Counted from the first letter of the stretch, positions 37,595 to 47,118 are shown. The stretch is DNA of 64,000 nucleotides from Pseudobacter sp. (GCA_017849455.1 JAFIGX010000004.1:248001-312000); one strand, 5' to 3'. The notes: a model not told the origin generated them from the sequence alone. Made by a program: numbers and translations.

Positions 37595-37630
37595 ATACAG
37601 GAGAGGACCCGCTCCTGTATTTTATTTATT
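37595..37630 (+). terminator. Terminator-shaped hairpin in the leader of the MFS gene
   Basis: ATACAGGAG (37595-37603) pairs with CTCCTGTAT (37612-37620) around an 8-base loop, and TTTATTTATT follows. This is the shape of an intrinsic terminator on the plus strand, yet no plus-strand gene ends upstream: the nearest upstream gene is on the other strand. It sits just after operator 2 and before the MFS start, so attenuation of the transporter message is a reasonable guess. Confidence 0.45.
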
Positions 37631-37658
37631 GATAATTTTAGCCAGCCCGACTTCTGTT

Positions 37659-39065
37659 ATGGGAACCGGGCTGCATGGTGACAGGCGTAAACAATGGCTG
37701 TCGCGCAAAAGAATTATTCCAGGAATTGTAAACCTATTTCAGTTGACAAGACAAACTAGCACAGTTGGCGCTGCCTCATTGACTAAACAGCAAACATTCA
37801 TTTCACTGCTTATTATCGGCCTGCTGTTTTTCATATTCGGTTTTGTGAGCTGGGTAAACTCTATTTTGATCCCGTATTTTAAAATAGCCTGCGAGCTTTC
37901 CAATTTTCAATCTTACCTCGTCGCTTTTGCATTTTATATATCCTACTTTATCATGTCCGTACCCTCTTCCTACCTTCTAAAAATAGTAGGATTTAAGAAA
38001 GGCATGATGATCGGCTTCTGGATCATGGCCGCCGGCGCATTCATTTTCGTTCCGGCTGCTTTTACGAGAATGTATGCCATATTCCTGCTGGGCCTTTTTT
38101 CCATTGGCATGGGACTGGCCATTTTACAAACGGCGGCCAATCCTTATATAACCATTCTCGGCAACAGGGAGCGGGCTGCGCAGCGCATCAGCATCATGGG
38201 TATTTGTAACAAAGGCGCAGGCATCATTGCTCCGCTGATCTTCGCCGCAGTAATTTTGAAAACCACGGATAATGAATTGTTCAGGCAATTGCCCACCATG
38301 AGCGACCCTGATAAAGAAGCTGCATTGACCGAGTTGATCAGAAGAGTAATTATTCCTTATGCCATTGTGGGGACGGTTCTATTTGGTTTGGGGTTGGTGG
38401 TCCGCTATTCTCCCCTTCCGGAAATCGATACGGAACACGAAACAGACCATGTTGCCATTGTCAATGCCGGCAAGAAGAATATTTTCCAGTTCCCGCACCT
38501 GATACTGGGAGCGGTCGCTATTTTTTTACATGTAGGCACACAGATCATCGCCATAGATACCATCATAGCATATGCAGGTTCCATGCATATTCATTTGCTG
38601 GAAGCCAAGGCCTTCCCGGCTTACACCTTGTTTGCCACCATTTGCGGGTATGTCCTGGGCATTGTTATCATACCTAAATATATCAGTCAGCTCACCGCAC
38701 TGCGGATTTGTACATTGTTGGGAGTTGTGTTTACCCTGTTGATCATTTTTGCGCGGGGAGAAATAACCTTACTGGGACATGTAACAGATGTATCCATCTG
38801 GTTTGTCGCATTGCTGGGACTTGCCAACTCGCTGATATGGGCAGGTATCTGGCCGCTGGCGCTGGATGGACTGGGAAGGTTCACGAAACTCGGCGCTTCG
38901 ATCATGATCATGGGACTGTGCGGCAATGCAGTGCTGCCGCTGGTCTATGGCCACCTGGCAGATGTGTACAGTTTACGTGCGGCCTATTGGGTATTGTTTC
39001 CCTGCTACTTATATTTGGTATTTTATGCGTTCAGAGGGTACCAGGTCCGCAGATGGGTATTGTAA
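37659..39065 (+). CDS. MFS sugar transporter (FucP/NagP-like)
   Basis: Starting at ATG 37659 gives 468 residues; an upstream TTG at 37629 would lie against a leader hairpin. Twelve hydrophobic spans follow a non-membrane N-terminal stretch of about 45 residues. The first span region (LLFFIFGFVSWVNSILIPYFK) and GMGLAILQTAANPYITILG are typical of the FucP/glucose-galactose/NagP branch of the major facilitator family, proton-coupled inner-membrane sugar importers. It is followed by nagA after 22 bases, so the cargo is probably N-acetylhexosamine or a short amino-sugar oligosaccharide. The long N-terminus is unusual and the true start is uncertain. Confidence 0.85.
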   Translation: MGTGLHGDRRKQWLSRKRIIPGIVNLFQLTRQTSTVGAASLTKQQTFISLLIIGLLFFIFGFVSWVNSILIPYFKIACELSNFQSYLVAFAFYISYFIMSVPSSYLLKIVGFKKGMMIGFWIMAAGAFIFVPAAFTRMYAIFLLGLFSIGMGLAILQTAANPYITILGNRERAAQRISIMGICNKGAGIIAPLIFAAVILKTTDNELFRQLPTMSDPDKEAALTELIRRVIIPYAIVGTVLFGLGLVVRYSPLPEIDTEHETDHVAIVNAGKKNIFQFPHLILGAVAIFLHVGTQIIAIDTIIAYAGSMHIHLLEAKAFPAYTLFATICGYVLGIVIIPKYISQLTALRICTLLGVVFTLLIIFARGEITLLGHVTDVSIWFVALLGLANSLIWAGIWPLALDGLGRFTKLGASIMIMGLCGNAVLPLVYGHLADVYSLRAAYWVLFPCYLYLVFYAFRGYQVRRWVL

Positions 39066-39087
39066 GATGTAAAACAGCTTTCTTATT

Positions 39088-40296
39088 ATGAGCAACCGGC
39101 CGTTGAAAATATATAATGCCACCGTAATCACTCCGCACCGCATTCTCGAGAAAGGAATAGTGCTTGTAACGGGTACAACGATCACTGCCGTCAGTGACCG
39201 GGACATTCCGATCACCGATGCTATCGGGATCAACGCAGGCGGCCAATATGTGGCCCCGGGCTTTATAGATATTCATGTGCATGGCGGCGGCGGGTGCGAT
39301 TTTATGGATGGCCATGAAGAGGCTTTTCTTACCATTGCCGAAACACATGCAAAATATGGCACTACTGCTTTTATGCCCACCACGCTCACCAGCACCCAGG
39401 AAGAACTGCTGCGAACACTTGCCCTTTATGAAGCATCCAATAAAAAAAATAAGCGGGGCGCACAGTTCGCCGGCATGCACATAGAAGGCCCTTATTTTGC
39501 CATGAACCAACGGGGCGCACAAGACCCCCGGTATATCCGCCATCCCGATCCAGTCGAATATAAACACATTGTTGAAAGTTCAACAGCCATCAAACGCTGG
39601 AGCGCCGCCCCTGAATTGCCCGGCGCCATTGCATTCGGGCAATACCTTCGTGCCAATGACATACTCGTTTCCCTGGCGCATACGGATGCTGTTTATGAGG
39701 AAGTGTTGGAAGCATTTGAAAACGGGTATACCCTGGCAACGCATTTGTATTCCGCCATGTCCGGCGTTACCCGCCGCAATGCATTTCGCTATGCCGGCGC
39801 CATAGAAAGCGCCTTTATCCTGGATGGTATGAACGTGGAGATCATAGCAGATGGCATTCATCTTCCGGCCCCATTATTGAAACTGGTATATAAAATTAAA
39901 GGGGCTGACAGGATCGCATTGATCACCGACGCCATGCGCGCTGCCGGGACCAATGCCACAGAGAGTGTACTTGGCAATAGAGAGAACGGCCTGAAAGTAA
40001 TTGTGGAGGATGGTGTTGCCAAACTGCTCGACAGGACTTCTTTTGCAGGGAGCGTTGCAACTGCCAACCTCCTCGTGCGCAATATGATCAATATGGCCGA
40101 TGTGCCTGTAACGGATGCTGTGAAGATGATGACGCTCACACCTGCTTCCATACTGGGAATAGCGCACTCGAAAGGCTCCATCGCAGCAGGCAAGGATGCG
40201 GATATCGTCATTTTTGATAAGGATATCAATATCCATACGACCATCATCAGAGGGGAAGTGGTATATAATAAACCTGTCGATACCATTAATGACTAA
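39088..40296 (+). CDS. nagA: N-acetylglucosamine-6-phosphate deacetylase
   Basis: The 402-residue amidohydrolase has the metal motif HVHGGGG with His63 and His65, Glu133 in HIEGPYF, His258 in ADGIHL and catalytic Asp281 in LITDAMRAAG, the complete NagA set. It removes acetate from N-acetylglucosamine-6-phosphate (or the galactosamine form) in the cytoplasm, before NagB-like deamination. It follows the MFS transporter gene by 22 bases and converges with the LacI gene. No amino-sugar kinase is visible in the window, so phosphorylation must come from elsewhere. Confidence 0.92.
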   Translation: MSNRPLKIYNATVITPHRILEKGIVLVTGTTITAVSDRDIPITDAIGINAGGQYVAPGFIDIHVHGGGGCDFMDGHEEAFLTIAETHAKYGTTAFMPTTLTSTQEELLRTLALYEASNKKNKRGAQFAGMHIEGPYFAMNQRGAQDPRYIRHPDPVEYKHIVESSTAIKRWSAAPELPGAIAFGQYLRANDILVSLAHTDAVYEEVLEAFENGYTLATHLYSAMSGVTRRNAFRYAGAIESAFILDGMNVEIIADGIHLPAPLLKLVYKIKGADRIALITDAMRAAGTNATESVLGNRENGLKVIVEDGVAKLLDRTSFAGSVATANLLVRNMINMADVPVTDAVKMMTLTPASILGIAHSKGSIAAGKDADIVIFDKDINIHTTIIRGEVVYNKPVDTIND

Positions 40297-40316
40297 GCAG
40301 GCAATTTGCTCTCAGC

Positions 40317-41378
40317 TTATTTCCTGCCTCCTGCCCTGCCAGTTGCACGTTTCTCTTTTTTATACCCTTTGAAGTGATTGGTAGATTCCCTTTCTATCAA
40401 CTTACCGGGCAGTATGATCTCTTCCGAAATGAAATTTTTCTTGGCAATATGTTTTAACAGCAATTCGCAACTTTTTTTACCAATTTCAAATGCCGGTTCT
40501 GCCACAGTGGTAAGCGTGGGTGAAATAATAGTGGCTATCGGGTCGTCGGTAAAGCCTATTACGCCAATGTCTTTGCCTATGGCAATGCCCTTGTTTTTCA
40601 GGGCCAGCATGGCGCCAACGGCTTTTCTGTCGTTGGTGGCGAAAATAGCGTCTGGCTGCTCTCCACCCTGCAATAAGCGGTAGGCATCTTCTTCGCCGCT
40701 TTCCTGTGAAAACCCGGAATAAACGATCCATTCTTCCCGAACAGGCAGCCGGTGTTTTTCAAGCACAGATAAATAACCCTGAACCCTTTTTTCTGTAAGG
40801 CTCAATCCGCGTGGCCCTGTAATATGGGCAATTTTCCGGTAACCTTTTTTAATGAGGTGCTCTGTGGCCTCTGCAGCGCCATTATAATCATCCTGCATTA
40901 CTTTGGAAGTTTTTATATCGCTGGCAACCCTGTCGAAAAAAACGATGGGGATCGGATTGTCCATCAGCTCGGCAAAGTGTTCGGCCGAATGGGCAGATGT
41001 CGAGACAAGCAATCCATCCAGGCTGCTGACAGAAAGGTTATGAATGATGGATAGTTCCCTTTCTTCCGAATCATTGGTCACATACAGGATGATATTATAG
41101 CCTTTGCTGTAAGCCACTTCATGGATGCCGGTAATGACCGCAGAAAAATAATAGTTAGTAATGAATGGCAATACGATACCGATATTATGGGTACTTCTTT
41201 TTGCCAGTCCGGTTGCATTGAAATTGGGCTTATAATTCAACTGCCGGGCCATCTCCAGCACCTTTTCCCTTGTTTCTGCATTTACATCGTACGTATTGCG
41301 CAATGCACGGGAAACGGTAGCAACAGAAATGTCGAGCATCCTTGCAATGTCCTTAATGGTGGTTATATGGCGCTGCAT
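40317..41378 (-). CDS. LacI/GalR family transcriptional regulator
   Basis: The 353-residue protein has an N-terminal LacI helix-turn-helix (about 8-27, IKDIARMLDISVATVSRALR), a hinge with ATGLAKRSTHNIGIVLPF, and a periplasmic-binding-protein-like effector domain (GVIGFTDDPIATIISPTLTT). The last 18 residues are strongly basic. It is encoded inside the amino-sugar/pectic locus and its own promoter region carries operator 3, which suggests autoregulation. It probably represses the surrounding genes until a sugar or sugar phosphate binds. The effector is not predictable. Confidence 0.93.
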   Translation of the reverse strand: MQRHITTIKDIARMLDISVATVSRALRNTYDVNAETREKVLEMARQLNYKPNFNATGLAKRSTHNIGIVLPFITNYYFSAVITGIHEVAYSKGYNIILYVTNDSEERELSIIHNLSVSSLDGLLVSTSAHSAEHFAELMDNPIPIVFFDRVASDIKTSKVMQDDYNGAAEATEHLIKKGYRKIAHITGPRGLSLTEKRVQGYLSVLEKHRLPVREEWIVYSGFSQESGEEDAYRLLQGGEQPDAIFATNDRKAVGAMLALKNKGIAIGKDIGVIGFTDDPIATIISPTLTTVAEPAFEIGKKSCELLLKHIAKKNFISEEIILPGKLIERESTNHFKGYKKEKRATGRAGGRK

Positions 41379-41476
41379 GCAATAGTTATCAGCATAGGTT
41401 AAATAGCTAAAGTTACAATAAATGCCAACAAATAGACGGTGAAGAAAGTAAAAAACGCTTGTTACAGACAGGTTCC

Positions 41477-41488
41477 GATAGCGTTCTC
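41477..41488. promoter_or_regulatory. LacI-type operator 3 (GATAGCGTTCTC)
   Basis: This third copy, with one change in each half, lies between the divergent lacI-type regulator (start 41378) and the Gfo/Idh gene (start 41581). It supports both autoregulation and inclusion of the oxidoreductase in the regulon. Confidence 0.6.
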
Positions 41489-41580
41489 GTAACTAAATAT
41501 CCCAGTCCCTTTCAGCAGCGCAAGTGTAAATACATAAATTGCTGTTAGGATCGATCACAACCATTCATAAATAGAACACT

Positions 41581-42780
41581 ATGGCTAACGATTTCTCCCG
41601 CAGAAAGTTTATTTCAACGAGTGCCGCAGCGCTTTCAGGCACTGTTCTGATGAACAGTTTTCCGCTGATCGGCCACGCAATGAAAACAGATACTATCCGT
41701 GTGGGACTAATCGGTGCAGGCACCAGGGGCGCCGGCATAGCTCATCTGTTGAAAGACCTGCCGGGACTGGCCATAACAGCCGTTTGCGATATCATGGAGG
41801 ACAACCTGCAAAAAGGCATGTCCCTGGCAGTAAAAGAGGCAAAGTCTTATACCGATCATAAAAAGTTGTTGGAAAATAAAGATATCGATGCCGTCATCAT
41901 TGCCACTCCCCTTTATCTCCATCACCCGATGGCCATGGATGCATTGGATGCGGGTAAGCATGTGTATGTGGAAAAAACAATGACCTACGATATCCCGCAA
42001 ACGCTGTCGCTGGTAAAGAAAGTGAAAAACAGCCGCCTTGTACTGCAGGTAGGGCATCAATACCGTTATTATGCATTGTATCATCGCATCAAAGAAGTAC
42101 TTTCTCAAAACTGGGCCGGCAAGGTCACGCAAATAGAATGTCAGTACCATCGTAATTCCAACTGGCGGTTCCCGGTAAAGGACCCGCGGCTGGAACGCCA
42201 GGTCAACTGGCGCATGTACAAACAGTATTCCGGCGGGTTAATGGCGGAACTCTGCGGTCACCAGATCGATATAGTGAACTGGATGCTCGATAGCCACCCG
42301 CTGAAAGTTACGGGCTTTGGCGGCATCGATTACTGGAAAGACGGCAGGGAAACGTACGATAATGTACGAACGGTTTTTGTGTATCCCGATGGTGTGAAAG
42401 CGAGTGTTTCCTCCATTCTTACCAATGCCTTCAAAGGATACTCCATCCGTATACTGGGTACCAAAGCCACCATAGAGATCCAACGCGATAAGGCATTCAT
42501 TTATGCAGAAGCGCAGGATAAGGAACTGGGAACAGTCGATGGCGTAACCGGCGCAACCGTTAAAGCATGGACGCAGGGAGAACCGGTACCCATTGAATTT
42601 ATGTACCCCGATGCGCAGAAAAGAGATCCTACTTCTTATGCCTTGCTGGATTTTGCAGCATGTATCCGTACAGGCAAAAAACCTGCCTCGAATGTGGAGA
42701 CAGGTCGTGATGCCGCCATCGCTGTGCATATAGCCAATAAAGCAATGGCTACGGAACAGTGTGTAAAATGGATATCCTAG
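41581..42780 (+). CDS. Gfo/Idh/MocA family NAD(P)-dependent oxidoreductase, Tat-exported
   Basis: The 399-residue protein has a twin-arginine signal (SRRKFIS at 6-12), a Rossmann site GAGTRG at 45-50 and a VEKTM motif with the conserved lysine Lys132, unlike the GH109-like protein at 36095. The C-terminal part is the usual substrate-binding beta-sheet domain (SGGLMAELCGHQIDIVNW). It should oxidise or reduce a sugar derivative in the periplasm, perhaps to remove an unusual linkage or sugar. Its stop codon overlaps that of the convergent TonB receptor gene in a shared CTAG. Confidence 0.85.
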   Translation: MANDFSRRKFISTSAAALSGTVLMNSFPLIGHAMKTDTIRVGLIGAGTRGAGIAHLLKDLPGLAITAVCDIMEDNLQKGMSLAVKEAKSYTDHKKLLENKDIDAVIIATPLYLHHPMAMDALDAGKHVYVEKTMTYDIPQTLSLVKKVKNSRLVLQVGHQYRYYALYHRIKEVLSQNWAGKVTQIECQYHRNSNWRFPVKDPRLERQVNWRMYKQYSGGLMAELCGHQIDIVNWMLDSHPLKVTGFGGIDYWKDGRETYDNVRTVFVYPDGVKASVSSILTNAFKGYSIRILGTKATIEIQRDKAFIYAEAQDKELGTVDGVTGATVKAWTQGEPVPIEFMYPDAQKRDPTSYALLDFAACIRTGKKPASNVETGRDAAIAVHIANKAMATEQCVKWIS

Positions 42781-45700
42781 AAGCTATATCTTATTCCAAG
42801 CTGCATCTGCCACCTCGATGAAAAAAAGTCTATGGAATAAGGCTTACCAGGGTCCAGGAACTGGTAGAGAGGATATCCCTGTGATGATCTGGCTGGTAAA
42901 TAAGGCAGCAGACCAACACTTGCTGTAGAGTTATAAGTATTGGGCGAAAAATAAACCCATCCCCATTTCTTATTAAGGAGGTTCGTAAAGTTGATAATGT
43001 CACAGGTAATGCTCAATACATGACCCTTACGGCCTTTACCTAATCCGAAATCCTGTGCCATGTGCAGGTCTGCCTGAACATTCCAGGGCGTGCGGCCTTC
43101 ATTGCGCTCTGTATACCGGCCACGTCGCGTGTGTAAATATTTGTCGGCATCGATATAATCATTGAACTGCTTTGCTTGTTGCGCCGCTGAAACCAGGTTG
43201 CCCGAAGCATCAGTATATGCCTGGAAAAAATTCACTGCTTCGGACTCAAAAGGAATATATGCCAGGCTTACCTGTTGAGGGGTGTTTTGCGCGGTATAGT
43301 TTACGAATCCATAGGTAAAGGGAGCACCGGACTGTGCATTGAAGAACAGGGAAAAAGTTGTAAGCCACCTCGTATGCCAGGGTATCCGATAGGTGACATT
43401 CGATACAATGCGATGGCGGATATCGAAGTTGGAATAAGCCAGTTGCGGATCATTGGGATTTAATGCCTGGTTCAATTGCCAGTTCGATTCCATCGAGTTC
43501 CTTACGCCATTACTGATATCTTTTGCCATTCCGTACGTGTAGGCAATGTTCGCTGTGATATTGTTCCTGAATTTTTTACTGATGGAAGCCGTGATACTAT
43601 ACCGGTAACCCTGCGTGGTGTTCGACATCTCATAAGCATTGGCAAATTGCGGGTTCACTCCTCCCGACGGATACACAGGCTGCCTGCGTAAAGTACGGGA
43701 AGTATCATATACATAATAAGTAGGATTATCCCTGATATTGACCTGTTGGAATTTTAAATCCTTGATCACTTTGGTAAAGATCCCTTCCAGGCTATATTTG
43801 AACCCATTTTTGGAAGCGTAATCCAATGCGATGCTTCCACGCAATACCTGGGGCATCACAAATTTATTATCCACGACATCCACCTGCGTTCTGCCGGCAT
43901 TGAGGTCATGAACGATCTGCGCATTTTGCTGTGCAAAGCCAACGATCCCGTCCTTTCCGAAGCGCAGCGGGTCGCTGTCTTTTTGGAACTGACTTGTGCC
44001 ATTATCCACTCTCTGGTCATAAGCGCCATAGGTATCGCCGGTATTGTAAAATGCGTAACCCAGCCAGGCAAAAGGAATACGGCCTGTGAACAATCCTGCA
44101 CCACCGCGCAATACAAGGCTTCTGTCGGAGAGCACATCATAACTGAAACCAAACCGGGGCGAAGCCTGCAATTGGTTGAGGTAAGTATTGGTGATCTTGT
44201 TCAGGGGTGTATATAAGAAAGTGCTGCCATAGTAAACGTCTGTGAAAGCATTTTGTGTTTTGGTGCTGAGCGGCTGCGCCTGTGGCAACTGCACATAGTC
44301 GAACCGGATGCCGGGTAACACTTTCAATTTATCCGTTACCTGGATCTCATCCTGGATATATGCGCTGAAAAAATTAATGTTGAATACTGCTCCCGGGTGG
44401 TCGAGTATAAAATTTCGATCATTATTGGTATAGTTATAGCTGCCGCGCACGCGGCTGGGGCGGTTTTGCAGGAAATCATCGATGCCGGCATAATCCACGC
44501 GGCCATTCCATGCGTTCACAAAACCATACGTGATCCTGTACAGTTCATTATGAGTGCCCAGCAATAAATGATGCTTGCCCAGGGTCCAGCTAAGATTATC
44601 GGTGATCTCGATAGTGCTTTGCTTCATATTGAAAATGCTGGCTTCCCTGTCTGTGCCCAGGAAGATGGTGGTGCCTGGGGTGCGGCCTACGATCTGCACT
44701 TGCGGGAACGCCGGGTCCGACAAAGGAGTGCGATAATCATGAATAAATGTATAGCCAACCAACAGGTTGTTGGACACCCTGCTGTTAAACCTGCTTTTTA
44801 GCTCGGCTACTGTAGAGCTTTGATTATTGTTTTGCCTGAATGCAATGCCGCTGAACCGGAAATTCTGCTGGTCCCTTTCCAGATGCGTAGCTTCTGAAAA
44901 GATAGTATTGTTGCGTACTGCAAGCTGATGCCTGTCGTTCAGGTTGACATCAAGACGGTTGAATAACTTATTGGAACGGGCATAGATATTGTATTGCCCG
45001 GACATTCCAATATCAAACCCATATCTTTTGCGGACTGTATCATAGATCGCCTGCGCATCTGACTGGTCCAGTATATTTTTCACTTCTGCATTCCCTGCTT
45101 CCATTTCCACCGGGTCCTGCCTCCTGGTAATCTCCATATTCGTAAAGAAGAATACTTTGTTCTTTACAATCGGGAAACCGATACGGAAGCCGGTTTGGTA
45201 TTCATAGAAATCGCCGGATATTTTTTTCCCATCACCGGCATTATTCTTACCGGTGATGGCGGCATTGCGCCCATAGGCATAGATAGAGCCTTGCACGCTG
45301 TTCGTTCCGCTACGTGTAACTGCATTGATACTGCCACCTGTAAAGTTCCCTATCTTGACATCATACGGCGCGAGATAAACCTGCATGTCCTGTATGGCAT
45401 CCAGCGAGATGGGATTGGTGCGTGTGCTGGAGCCGGGCATACCCGAGCTACCGGTAATACCACCCAGAGAAGGACTGAAACCGATAGCATCATTATTCAC
45501 CGAACCGTCTATCGTTACATTGTTGTACCTGAAATTACTACCGGCAAAGGAATTATCTTTCGATGCCTGCGGCACCATGCGGGTGATATCCTGGATGCTG
45601 CGGCTGATCGCCGGCATAGTGGCCAACTGATCACGGCCAATATTCTGACCTGGACCGAATGCATTGGCTTTCGTTTCCCGCCTGCCTGTAACAACCACTT

Positions 45701-46052
45701 CACTCAGTTGGGTGGTTTGGGGTATCATGGTAAAATCAAGTACCTGTGGTTCTCCCAACGCGATCTCGATACCTTCCTTTGTATTTTTCTGCATACCCGT
45801 ATAGGAAACCTCTATGGTATACGGCCCGCCAATGCGCATATTCAACAACCGGTAACGGCCATCGGGCAAAGAGCTGATGACGTACCTCGTTCCTGATGGG
45901 AGATGGACTGCTTTGATCGTAGCTCTTGACAACGGCTGTTTGGAATCGTCTATGATCTTTCCTTCCAAACCTCCGCCGGTTTCCTGTGCATAAAGTGGCA
46001 CGATGCTCAATAAGCTAAAAAAGAAGAATAATATTTTTATTAATGCTTTCAT
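42777..46052 (-). CDS. Oar-like TonB-dependent receptor with carboxypeptidase regulatory-like domain
   Basis: The 1091-residue protein has a signal peptide (to about 22), a CarboxypepD-like domain (about 26-110), a plug with LSEVVVTGRRETKANAFGPG and IQDITRMVPQASKD, and a long barrel ending LGIRYSF. The plug and the YNNVTIDGSVNNDAIG motif are those of Oar-like receptors, which are not SusC and have no SusD partner. It follows the last FAS1 lipoprotein gene by 30 bases, so it is probably the ninth gene of the sigma-driven operon. Ligand unknown. Confidence 0.88.
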   Translation of the reverse strand: MKALIKILFFFFSLLSIVPLYAQETGGGLEGKIIDDSKQPLSRATIKAVHLPSGTRYVISSLPDGRYRLLNMRIGGPYTIEVSYTGMQKNTKEGIEIALGEPQVLDFTMIPQTTQLSEVVVTGRRETKANAFGPGQNIGRDQLATMPAISRSIQDITRMVPQASKDNSFAGSNFRYNNVTIDGSVNNDAIGFSPSLGGITGSSGMPGSSTRTNPISLDAIQDMQVYLAPYDVKIGNFTGGSINAVTRSGTNSVQGSIYAYGRNAAITGKNNAGDGKKISGDFYEYQTGFRIGFPIVKNKVFFFTNMEITRRQDPVEMEAGNAEVKNILDQSDAQAIYDTVRKRYGFDIGMSGQYNIYARSNKLFNRLDVNLNDRHQLAVRNNTIFSEATHLERDQQNFRFSGIAFRQNNNQSSTVAELKSRFNSRVSNNLLVGYTFIHDYRTPLSDPAFPQVQIVGRTPGTTIFLGTDREASIFNMKQSTIEITDNLSWTLGKHHLLLGTHNELYRITYGFVNAWNGRVDYAGIDDFLQNRPSRVRGSYNYTNNDRNFILDHPGAVFNINFFSAYIQDEIQVTDKLKVLPGIRFDYVQLPQAQPLSTKTQNAFTDVYYGSTFLYTPLNKITNTYLNQLQASPRFGFSYDVLSDRSLVLRGGAGLFTGRIPFAWLGYAFYNTGDTYGAYDQRVDNGTSQFQKDSDPLRFGKDGIVGFAQQNAQIVHDLNAGRTQVDVVDNKFVMPQVLRGSIALDYASKNGFKYSLEGIFTKVIKDLKFQQVNIRDNPTYYVYDTSRTLRRQPVYPSGGVNPQFANAYEMSNTTQGYRYSITASISKKFRNNITANIAYTYGMAKDISNGVRNSMESNWQLNQALNPNDPQLAYSNFDIRHRIVSNVTYRIPWHTRWLTTFSLFFNAQSGAPFTYGFVNYTAQNTPQQVSLAYIPFESEAVNFFQAYTDASGNLVSAAQQAKQFNDYIDADKYLHTRRGRYTERNEGRTPWNVQADLHMAQDFGLGKGRKGHVLSITCDIINFTNLLNKKWGWVYFSPNTYNSTASVGLLPYLPARSSQGYPLYQFLDPGKPYSIDFFSSRWQMQLGIRYSF

Positions 46053-46082
46053 GCTGTAAAGTTTGTTTTCGCATTCACTGAA

Positions 46083-47087
46083 TTACTTCAAAGGCTTGAA
46101 CATCAGATCTACCGTATGAATAATACCACCCCTCGACAGAATATTCTGGCGGATAAGTTTGGGAGCAACGACGATCCCTGAAGTCCCTCTTATCAGGTCG
46201 TCATAAGAAGGCTGGATCTCTTTGCCATCTGTAGAAATATAATAGCGGTAAGAAACGGAACTGCTTCCTGGTATGATCAGCGCATCAGTCCTGAAAAATT
46301 TGCCGGTACCCAGGTAGTCTGTGGTATACAATCTGCCCTGGTAGAGCGAACCTATGTACGCCCAGCAGCGCTTTATCAGGCTCACCGTATCGGGATTGTT
46401 GACTGACTGCAAGGTGTATCCGCTGTCCAGGAAGGCTTTGTCGACAGGAACGAGCAGGGTGAGGTCCTCCTTTTGAATAGCGTTACGCAGAATAGAAAAT
46501 CTTTTGACCATCGCTGAAAAAATGGTCAGCTCCGGCTGATTATACAAAGTAGAGAGCAGATCGGCTGTTGGAGGAAATGCTATCGCCTGCATCTCATGAA
46601 TAAGTCCATCGCCCATTTTTAAATTGGCATGGTCGATATGATTGCCATTGAAGAACAAGCCATAATAATTCTTGACAATATTGGGTTTATAATTCTCGTT
46701 CAGCGTTAAAGGGAAAGTTTTATAGAAGCCTGCGATATTTTCGCTGCCGATGATACCCGGCGCTATATGATAGCTCAGCACAAAGCGGATACTATCAGGG
46801 GTAAGCCGGTTGATGGTCTCTTTGGTCCAGCCGGACCGGATAAAAGCACTATCGTTTGGTGCAAACACTGTGACATTCCCTTCTGGCAAAACCTTGTCCA
46901 GCCCCGACCTTGTAAGCGCCTGGCTCAGCAGGCTGAAACGAGGCTCTTTTTGAATATAAGCCAGTGTACCTGGTAATGGTTTTGCTTGCTCCACAGCAGT
47001 GTTATCCTTTTTGCAACCGCAAAAGAACACTGAGGCGAAAAGCAGTATGCGGCTGCAGTATGCAGTGAATTTATCTGAACTTGTCAT
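46083..47087 (-). CDS. Lipoprotein with two fasciclin (FAS1) domains (third of three)
   Basis: The 334-residue protein has a lipoprotein signal (FFCGCKKDN, Cys about 25) and two FAS1 domains (about 40-170 and 180-333). The first has TVFAPNDSAF and GLIHEM; the second TLLVPVDKAFLDSG and GGIIHTVDLM, the usual H1 and H2 boxes. FAS1 domains mediate adhesion and protein contact outside the cell. It sits 30 bases before the Oar-like receptor gene. It may be a surface partner of one of the two receptors in the operon, in the place SusD would fill in other loci. Confidence 0.85.
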   Translation of the reverse strand: MTSSDKFTAYCSRILLFASVFFCGCKKDNTAVEQAKPLPGTLAYIQKEPRFSLLSQALTRSGLDKVLPEGNVTVFAPNDSAFIRSGWTKETINRLTPDSIRFVLSYHIAPGIIGSENIAGFYKTFPLTLNENYKPNIVKNYYGLFFNGNHIDHANLKMGDGLIHEMQAIAFPPTADLLSTLYNQPELTIFSAMVKRFSILRNAIQKEDLTLLVPVDKAFLDSGYTLQSVNNPDTVSLIKRCWAYIGSLYQGRLYTTDYLGTGKFFRTDALIIPGSSSVSYRYYISTDGKEIQPSYDDLIRGTSGIVVAPKLIRQNILSRGGIIHTVDLMFKPLK

Positions 47088-47118
47088 AATGTTATTTTTA
47101 AATTGACAGTAATGATGG

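Noticed and set aside
45195..45896. 233-codon open frame on the plus strand inside the Oar-like receptor gene
   Set aside because: Antisense to a receptor whose plug and signal peptide are intact; no start context or family pattern.
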